NCBI GenBank assembly: GCA_017434045.1
Contig: JAFRGA010000064.1
Coordinates: 1-41,286, forward strand
From: Eggerthellaceae bacterium
GTDB lineage: Bacteria; Actinomycetota; Coriobacteriia; Coriobacteriales; Eggerthellaceae
Direction: 5' to 3'
DNA: 41,286 nucleotides
Below, one piece after another: positions 33,344 to 41,286 of the stretch. How positions within the stretch are numbered: the first letter of the stretch is position 1; each line of letters opens with the position of its first letter. Below the pieces are notes generated by a model. It searched no databases and was not told where the DNA came from. It was given only the letters and a program-made list of their open reading frames with translations. The translations under genes were made by a program, and so were the position numbers.

Positions 33344-33475
33344 GATAAGAAACGACCCCTGCAGTCCAAAGACAGCAGGGGTCGCACACGCTCATGTGAT
33401 ACAACCACCTCGGCGGGCCGCTTGCGCGTTTGAGCCTTTCGGCACCAGCTGTCTTCGGTAGCGGAACTGCTTACA
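33344..33475 (-). promoter_or_regulatory. L10 leader with attenuator hairpin
   Basis: Upstream of rplJ on the minus strand: a segment with ACAGCTGGTGCC and CCGAGGTGG (33400-33460) matches the pattern of L10/L12-binding leaders. A strong stem CGACCCCTGC/GCAGGGGTCG (33353-33362 with 33375-33384) follows, then TTTCTTATC. The first part should bind excess L10-L12 complex and the second would act as terminator or alternate hairpin. Confidence 0.8.
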
Positions 33476-33503
33476 GTTCGCACTGCTTTTCAGCAGTCCG
33501 TGT

Positions 33504-33531
33504 ATCTTACCATACTGGAAGCATAATGCAA
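33504..33531 (-). promoter_or_regulatory. Promoter of rplJ-rplL
   Basis: TTGCAT (33526-33531) and TAAGAT (33504-33509) with a 16-bp spacer on the minus strand, just before the L10 leader. It gives a leader of about 215 bases. Confidence 0.6.
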
Positions 33532-33640
33532 GCTCTCTACGCTCCCTCCACATGGTCGGGGCTGCATACGCTAACTTCTCGAACATTCGCCCCGTCAGCC
33601 CGCCCCCCGAAGGGGGTTCGCCTACAGCTTCCTCTGGAGG

Positions 33641-33751
33641 GTTGTCCGGCTGAAGGGGTGAGCCGCTTCCGAAGGCGGGCAACGATGCTGCGTGTAGATG
33701 AAGTCATTACCGCCGGAGGGCTGTAGGCGAACCCCTTCGGCCGGACGGCCT
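33641..33751 (+). repeat. Repeat family B, copy 3, with extra arms (island 4)
   Basis: The core GGCTGAAGGGGTGAGCCGCT to ACCCCTTCGGCCGGACGGCC resembles copies 1 and 2. A further right arm GCTGTAGGCGAACCCC is at 33762-33782, and an inverted arm CCGAAGGGGGTTCGCCTACAGC-type is at 33607-33628. No family A sequence is attached here. The stretch 33532-33847 has no gene. Confidence 0.78.
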
Positions 33752-33847
33752 GGTAGGAGACGCTGTAGGCGAACCCCTTCGGACAGACAGCCCGCAAAAC
33801 CTGACACAAGGTCCGAGCGCATGTCGGGTCGGACTCACATAAGCGAA

Positions 33848-33869
33848 GAGCCCGGCTTGCGCCGGGCTC
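33848..33869 (-). terminator. Terminator of the 700-aa membrane protein gene
   Basis: The stem GAGCCCGGC/GCCGGGCTC with GCAA loop on the minus strand is followed by TTCGCTTATG. It lies 14 bases after the stop. Confidence 0.75.
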
Positions 33870-33882
33870 CCAGGGTGTCTCG

Positions 33883-35985
33883 TTACGAGGACGCTGACGA
33901 TTGGCTAGGCGGATCTTCCCTATAAGCCATTCCCGCATCGGCCGCATCTCCCGCCGTGCCGGCTTCATCTTCCGATTCGGGTTCGGCGACGACGACTTCG
34001 ACGTCGGCCCCAGTTCCGGCGGTGATATCGCTCACGGTGTTCGTCGGCGAGTTCTCGATGTACGAGAAGCCGATCTGATCGCCTTCGCGATACGTCACGA
34101 TGCCGATGAGGGCAGGTAGCGTGAAGTCGTAGATACCATCATCGCCTTCAAGCGTGACGTACACGTGGGTGTTGCCGTCGATGACCGCCTGGGTCATCGT
34201 GCGAATCTTGCCCGAAGTCTCGCCGTAGGTCTCGGAAGTGGCCACATCATCGGCCTTGAGGGCGCCGTTGGTTGCAAGCAGCGTCTGGTACGATTTCTGG
34301 CATTCGGCAACGGTATCGCCCACCGCAACGTTCTGGTAACGCTGGATGTCGATCATCGCGAATTTCTTCACGAGGCCCGCAGCATCCTTCAACGCCATGA
34401 AATACGTCGGCTGGTTCGCCACGTTTATGAGCAACGGGAACGTTGAGACGTACCGGAGGTTCTGCACCTGGCCTTCTGCGGAGTCCATCGCAGAGGCCTC
34501 GGTTGCGCCGGCCACGGCATAGTAATGCGATTCGGCGGTACGCTGGTTGACGAGCACAAAGCCGACGATGGAGCTGTCGGACGTTGCCGAGGTGACGCCG
34601 GTGTAGACCCAGACGTCATCGTCCTTGGCGATGTAGTTGTACCCGAGCAAGCCATCGCTGCCGGGAGTCGTCTGAACCACGCCGGACTGACCGAGCCAGG
34701 AGTTGAACCAGCCGTTCTTGTAGCGGCCCGACCAGTTGTACTGGCGAACGAGCAGCTCGGCGGGATACACGCGGTCGACCCACTGGGGCACATCCTCGAC
34801 GGACAGCTCCGTGCATTCGCCCGTGCAGGCGTCGCACATGACGACCCGGCTTACCGTCTCACCACCGAACAAGCCAATCGTGTATTTGCGGACCGGGCAG
34901 ATCCACCACGGATGCCCGTTGTCGTCGATTTCGAACGATTTTTCGTCGAAGATGAAGAACGGGTACTTAAGCTGAACGTAACGGTCGATGTTGCGCGCAA
35001 GCGGCTCGGAAGCCGTGTACTTCATCCCATTGCCCTCGCCAAGTCGCACGATCTCGGCATCCTGGGTCGTCATGTCAACAAGCGAGTAGGCGGGAATGCC
35101 CTCGCCGCGGTTCGTGAACCACTTGAACAGGTCGGCATAGCCAAGCGGGCTCACGCGAACCGGCTTTTCCTTGTAGTTGATCTGGCTGTAGAGGTTGCTG
35201 ATCTCGAACTGGCTGACGTAGTCGGGGATGGTGCCCATCTCGCGGTTGCCCAGCAGAATCGCTGAATCGCGGTCGATGACGGGGATTTGGGAGTAGTTGA
35301 CCTCCTGGATGTCCTCCGCGAACGTCTGCGTCTCGGTCTGGAGCACGTTAGCGTACTTCTTCGCATTGCCCGGGAACAAATCCAGCGAGGCAACCCACCC
35401 GATCAGGGCGAAGACGAGGATGAGGACGGGCACGAACGATAGGATCTTGAAGGTCTTCGCCTTGCTGGGACTCGGCTCGATCTTGCCGCCGCCCTTCTTG
35501 TAACGTCGCGACTTCCCGCTGAAGAACAGGAAGCAGGGCGCAAGGATGAAGATGGTGACGAACATCCACGTGTCCATGCTGTTGATGCTGATGGGTGGAT
35601 GGAACCACCAGTAAGCCGCCAAGAGGATGATGATGGCGACGATTACAGCGATCGTAAGCGTGCGCTTGCTCCACTCGGCCATGCGGTCGCCAAGCGAGCT
35701 TGAGAATTCAACGTTCGGCGGCTCGTCTCCCGACCCGCCGCCGGAGCTGTCCCTGCGGGCCCGCCTCCGTCCGAAACCCCCCACAAAGGGGATGTCGCCG
35801 AAGGGCATGTCGCCGCGGCTCCGAGAGCCTCCGCCCGACCCCTCGCCACCGTCAGATACCGCGCCGGAGCTTTCCGACGGAGAGCTTTCGGATTCGCTCG
35901 AAGAGGAGCCTTTTCCCAAGTCGTCCACGTTCATGCCCGACTGCTGCAGGGCATCGAGCAAGGACTCTATTCCTGATCGCGCCAT
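33883..35985 (-). CDS. Large conserved-looking membrane protein of unknown function
   Basis: A 700-residue protein. Residues 1-110 are a low-complexity Ser/Gly/Glu region with a DMPFGDIPFVGGFGRRR stretch. Three hydrophobic segments follow (TLTIAVIVAIIILLAAYWW, TWMFVTIFILAPCFLFF and ILSFVPVLILVFALIGWV). The remaining roughly 470 residues are a large domain rich in Tyr, Gly and Asp (SQINYKEKPVRVSPLGY, GIPAYSLVDMTTQDAEIVRL, FGGETVSRVVMCDACTGECTE, VQNLRYVSTFPLLINVANQP, YFMALKDAAGLVKKFAM), then an acidic tail. I believe similar proteins occur in other Gram-positive bacteria without a known role, but cannot verify it here. GAGGTG precedes ATG. Confidence 0.85.
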   Translation of the reverse strand: MARSGIESLLDALQQSGMNVDDLGKGSSSSESESSPSESSGAVSDGGEGSGGGSRSRGDMPFGDIPFVGGFGRRRARRDSSGGGSGDEPPNVEFSSSLGDRMAEWSKRTLTIAVIVAIIILLAAYWWFHPPISINSMDTWMFVTIFILAPCFLFFSGKSRRYKKGGGKIEPSPSKAKTFKILSFVPVLILVFALIGWVASLDLFPGNAKKYANVLQTETQTFAEDIQEVNYSQIPVIDRDSAILLGNREMGTIPDYVSQFEISNLYSQINYKEKPVRVSPLGYADLFKWFTNRGEGIPAYSLVDMTTQDAEIVRLGEGNGMKYTASEPLARNIDRYVQLKYPFFIFDEKSFEIDDNGHPWWICPVRKYTIGLFGGETVSRVVMCDACTGECTELSVEDVPQWVDRVYPAELLVRQYNWSGRYKNGWFNSWLGQSGVVQTTPGSDGLLGYNYIAKDDDVWVYTGVTSATSDSSIVGFVLVNQRTAESHYYAVAGATEASAMDSAEGQVQNLRYVSTFPLLINVANQPTYFMALKDAAGLVKKFAMIDIQRYQNVAVGDTVAECQKSYQTLLATNGALKADDVATSETYGETSGKIRTMTQAVIDGNTHVYVTLEGDDGIYDFTLPALIGIVTYREGDQIGFSYIENSPTNTVSDITAGTGADVEVVVAEPESEDEAGTAGDAADAGMAYREDPPSQSSASS

Positions 35986-36025
35986 ATGTCACCTCTTCCT
36001 TCCAAAGAAGCGTCGCTTCGCGTGA

Positions 36026-36064
36026 GGAATCCGCATCCTCGGCATATGCCGGATATGGGATTCC
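36026..36064 (-). terminator. Imperfect long hairpin after icd
   Basis: GGAATCC at both ends (36026-36032 and inverse at 36058-36064) with an inner perfect palindrome CGGCATATGCCG (36040-36051). It lies ten bases after the icd stop. There is no clean T run after it on the minus strand. Confidence 0.5.
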
Positions 36065-36074
36065 AGTAAAACCG

Positions 36075-37271
36075 TTAAAGCCTCTCGGCAATAGCCCTTA
36101 TAAACTCCTCGGTCGTAAGCGTGACGGGGTTGTCGATGGTCGTGATACGCGCCAAATCGCCCGTCATCTTCCCAGATTCAATCGTGTCGAGCGTCGCCCG
36201 CTCCAAACGGTCGGCGAAAGCTACGAGCTCGCAAAGCCCATCCAGCTCACCGCGCTTGCGCAAGGCGCCCGTCCAGGCGAAGATGGTGGCGACGGAGTTC
36301 GTCGACGTGGGCTGACCGTCCAGGTGCTTGTAGTAATGGCGTTGCACGGTGCCGTGAGCGGCCTCGTACTCGTAGACGCCTGCAGGCGACACCAGCACGC
36401 TGGTCATCATCGCGAGGCTGCCGAAAGCGCTCGAGACCATGTCGCTCATCACGTCGCCGTCGTAGTTCTTGCATGCCCAGATGAAGCCTCCCTTGGCCTT
36501 CATCACCCGCGCGACGGCATCGTCGATGAGCGTGTAGAAGTACTGGATACCCGCCTGCGCGAAAGCGTCGGCATATTCGGCCTCGTACACCTCGGCGAAG
36601 ATGTCCTTGAAGCGATGGTCGTACTTCTTCGAGATGGTGTCCTTCGTGGAAAACCACAGGTCCTGGTTGGTATCGAGCGCGTACCTGAAGCAGCTGTGCG
36701 CGAAGCTCGTGATGCTGGAGTCGAGGTTGTGCACGCCCTGGGCAACGCCCGGGCCGGCGAACTCGTGCACGAGCTCGCGGATTTCGGCGCCGTCGGCACC
36801 CGTGTACACCAGCTCCACCTTGCCCGCGCCGGGAACGACGATCTCGACGTTCTTGTAGATGTCACCGTACGCGTGACGCGCGATGGTGATGGGTTTTTCC
36901 CAATTGCGCACGACCGGCTGGATGCCCTTCACGAGGATGGGCGCGCGGAAGACCGTGCCGTCGAGCATGGCTCGAATAGTTCCATTGGGGCTCTTCCACA
37001 TTTCCTTGAGGCCGTATTCCTGCACGCGGGCGGCGTTGGGCGTGATCGTAGCGCATTTGACGCCGACGCCAAGCCGCTTCGTGGCATGTGCCGCATCGAC
37101 GGTGACCTGGTCGTCGGTGGCATCCCGGTTCGCCAGCCCCAAATCGAAGTATTCGGTCTGCAAGTCGATATGCGGCGCCAGCAGCTCGTCTTTGATGAGC
37201 TGCCAGATAATCCGGGTCATCTCGTCGCCGTCCATCTCGACGAGCGGCGTTTTCATCTGAATCTTGGTCAT
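36075..37271 (-). CDS. icd: NADP-dependent isocitrate dehydrogenase, eukaryote-like type
   Basis: Oxidative decarboxylation of isocitrate to 2-oxoglutarate with NADP+. ATG 37271 has GAGGAGAG three bases upstream; the frame extends to 37301 without a site. The protein is 398 aa and clearly of the homodimeric type related to human IDH1, not E. coli Icd: [39 protein letters not shown] (substrate Arg), [15 protein letters not shown], and [22 protein letters not shown], where Arg-His after the HGTV are the NADP-phosphate-binding residues. It is preceded by acn on the same strand. Confidence 0.96.
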   Translation of the reverse strand: MTKIQMKTPLVEMDGDEMTRIIWQLIKDELLAPHIDLQTEYFDLGLANRDATDDQVTVDAAHATKRLGVGVKCATITPNAARVQEYGLKEMWKSPNGTIRAMLDGTVFRAPILVKGIQPVVRNWEKPITIARHAYGDIYKNVEIVVPGAGKVELVYTGADGAEIRELVHEFAGPGVAQGVHNLDSSITSFAHSCFRYALDTNQDLWFSTKDTISKKYDHRFKDIFAEVYEAEYADAFAQAGIQYFYTLIDDAVARVMKAKGGFIWACKNYDGDVMSDMVSSAFGSLAMMTSVLVSPAGVYEYEAAHGTVQRHYYKHLDGQPTSTNSVATIFAWTGALRKRGELDGLCELVAFADRLERATLDTIESGKMTGDLARITTIDNPVTLTTEEFIRAIAERL

Positions 37272-37334
37272 TTCTCTCCTCGTATTGGCCCTTATGGCCA
37301 TGGTGTCTGGCGGTGCGCTTCGGAGTCGCAGCCC

Positions 37335-37364
37335 AGTATAGGCCTGACCCCATACGCTTATGAA
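37335..37364 (-). promoter_or_regulatory. Possible own promoter of icd
   Basis: TTCATA (37359-37364) and TATACT (37335-37340) on the minus strand, spacer 18. The acn stop is at 37369, next to a CTTATG-A-CATAAG palindrome (37368-37380). Confidence 0.35.
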
Positions 37365-37368
37365 GGTC

Positions 37369-40233
<2,865 letters not shown>

Positions 40234-40341
40234 ACCCTACCTCTTCAGTCTTGGGCGCTATTCGCAGATGACGCGCCCCCTATCGTTATCGCGCATCGTT
40301 GTGCGCTTCTCGCTCTTTTGCGTAGCTTCTATTATAAAGAC

Positions 40342-40367
40342 AGGCGGAACGACAACCCGTTCCGCCT
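40342..40367 (-). terminator. Terminator of the HEAT-repeat gene
   Basis: The stem AGGCGGAACG/CGTTCCGCCT is followed on the minus strand by GTCTTTATAAT. On the plus strand TCGTATTTTAG follows. A TATAAT at 40331-40336 might be part of the acn promoter but has no good -35. Confidence 0.8.
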
Positions 40368-40396
40368 CGTATTTTAGTTTTTTGGAAACGCAAGCC

Positions 40397-40999
40397 CTAA
40401 CTTAGATTCTGCATTATGGTAATCGCCCGTTTCTTCAACGTCCCCCTCGCATTCTGGGCATCGAAGTTCATCCTGTCGGCGAACGATTTCTTCACGTCCG
40501 GGGAGAGCTTTCCCTTCGAGAACTCTATGAGGGCTACGAGCATATCGTTGAACTCGAGGTCTCCGTGGTAGCACTGTATAGCTTCATCGATAAGCGGCCA
40601 AACTTTCTCCGAACGATTTGCCGTAGTTGCCCCAAGCTTGCAGAGGAATCTCATGGCGCCAAGCCTCACCGGGCCGCTTTCCTCGTCGAACAGGGACGTT
40701 TCTGCTTCCGGCAATGCCTTGAAGCAGCCGCGCGAATCGTAATCGACAAGAATCGTGAGGGTCTCGAGAATCTCCCACCTTGTTTGAGCCTCGGGACGAT
40801 TGAGCGCGTCTATGAATACGTCGATGTGCTCGACGAGCTTCTGAGGATCTTCAAGGGCAATTCCGTAAACCGCCGTGGCAGCATGTTGCCGCTCGCGTCG
40901 TTGCCCGGTTTCGAGGGTCCGCACGAGCTCCTCGAGATTCACCTGCACGTTATCGTCCGCTTCTGCCGGGGAGTCGATGGTTTCGTTGTTATCGCTCAT
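40397..40999 (-). CDS. HEAT-repeat protein
   Basis: A 200-residue soluble helical protein. Successive helical pairs of about 35-40 residues (HAATAVYGIALEDPQKLVEHIDVFIDAL; TRWEILETLTILVDYDSRG; VRLGAMRFLCKLGATTANRSEKVWPLIDEAI; YHGDLEFNDMLVALIEFSKG) are HEAT-like. The first 30 residues are acidic. It is presumably a protein-protein or protein-nucleic-acid scaffold; the partner is not known. GGAGGTAAATC precedes ATG. It stands alone between the rRNA operon and acn. Confidence 0.85.
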   Translation of the reverse strand: MSDNNETIDSPAEADDNVQVNLEELVRTLETGQRRERQHAATAVYGIALEDPQKLVEHIDVFIDALNRPEAQTRWEILETLTILVDYDSRGCFKALPEAETSLFDEESGPVRLGAMRFLCKLGATTANRSEKVWPLIDEAIQCYHGDLEFNDMLVALIEFSKGKLSPDVKKSFADRMNFDAQNARGTLKKRAITIMQNLS

Positions 41000-41043
41000 G
41001 ATTTACCTCCAGGCAATAGGGCGATGTAGCTATCGCCTTTTCA

Positions 41044-41049
41044 ATTATA
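41044..41049 (-). promoter_or_regulatory. Possible -10 box of the HEAT-repeat gene
   Basis: TATAAT on the minus strand, 45 bases before the ATG at 40999. No clear -35 is seen. Confidence 0.35.
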
Positions 41050-41122
41050 CTAAACAGCCAGGCCAACGTACTCGTGTTTATTGTCTTCATCCCATTTCAG
41101 CAGGGGAAATTCATCAGAAACA

Positions 41123-41145
41123 AGAAAAGGCCCCTCAGGGGCCCT
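41123..41145 (-). terminator. rRNA operon terminator
   Basis: On the minus strand GGGCCCCTGAGGGGCC forms a hairpin and is followed by TTTTCTTG. It lies about 25 bases after the end of 5S rRNA. Confidence 0.85.
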
Positions 41146-41167
41146 TGTAAAAACCGAAGCGCCACGC

Positions 41168-41286
41168 GCGAGTGCGGCGACCTATCCTCCCGCAGGCTTC
41201 CCCTGCAGTACTTTCGGCGAGGGCGGGCTTAACTTCCGAGTTCGGAACGGGATCGGGTGATCCCCGCCTCCATGGCCGCACTCGCG
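41168..41286 (-). rRNA. rrf: 5S ribosomal RNA
   Basis: Minus-strand 5S rRNA, about 117-119 nt. The central CCGAACTCGGAAGTTAAGCC is the conserved 5S loop segment; the 5' end GAGTGCGGCCATGG pairs with the 3' end GTCGCCGCACTC. The exact ends cannot be fixed and the 5' end may run to the window edge. The 23S and 16S genes should lie beyond the right edge. Confidence 0.96.

Overview
This window looks like chromosome from a moderately high-GC, strictly or facultatively anaerobic actinobacterium. My best guess is class Coriobacteriia, probably Eggerthellaceae. The basis is the overall gene style (high-GC third codon positions, Tat-exported and Gly/Ser/Ala-rich surface proteins, short-Q-loop cytochrome bd, flavodiiron protein, Hyp hydrogenase maturation genes, eukaryote-type NADP isocitrate dehydrogenase) and an actinobacterial-looking L10 leader. 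No single gene proves the taxon. Most genes are on the minus strand. The plus-strand genes are queF, the Tat-exported protein and the fprA-pgi-hypF-hypC-hypD block.

Layout. 0-5 kb: membrane-anchored GH25 muramidase, queF (preQ0 reductase), a zinc-ribbon/YARHG membrane protein, a repeat island, and a VUT/YhhQ queuosine-precursor transporter preceded by what reads as a preQ1-I riboswitch. 5-11.3 kb: a two-membrane-segment basic protein, purC, an OmpR-type two-component system, a divergent Tat-exported protein and purB. 11.3-16.3 kb: second repeat island, tandem RCK/TrkA proteins, a coiled-coil lysozyme-like exported protein and a PspC protein. 15.4-19.6 kb: cydA-cydB-hemolysin III-CorC, tightly packed and probably co-transcribed with pspC. 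19.6-23.9 kb: third repeat island, a large glycosidase-like lipoprotein, an orphan 220-residue protein and an ArsR repressor with a complete SmtB-type zinc site, followed by two palindromic MITE-like elements. 24-31 kb: flavodiiron protein, glucose-6-phosphate isomerase, hypF, hypC, hypD. 31-36 kb: DUF4013-like protein, rplJ-rplL with L10 leader and promoter, fourth repeat island and a 700-residue membrane protein. 36-41.3 kb: icd and acn (oxidative citrate branch to 2-oxoglutarate), a HEAT-repeat protein, and the 3' end of an rRNA operon (5S rRNA with terminator).

The most unusual material is not in the ordinary genes. (1) Four intergenic islands are mosaics of at least three related repeat families; hairpin stems are conserved between copies by compensatory base changes. 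(2) The aconitase gene carries an in-frame insertion of about 67 residues built of five consecutive perfect hairpins. It includes a 51-bp duplication whose hairpin base has been exchanged but stays paired. (3) A 135-bp element with 35-bp inverted termini is flanked by a 7-bp direct repeat. (4) The preQ1 riboswitch supports a queuosine-salvage role for the VUT transporter near queF. No transposase, phage gene, tRNA or CRISPR array was seen.
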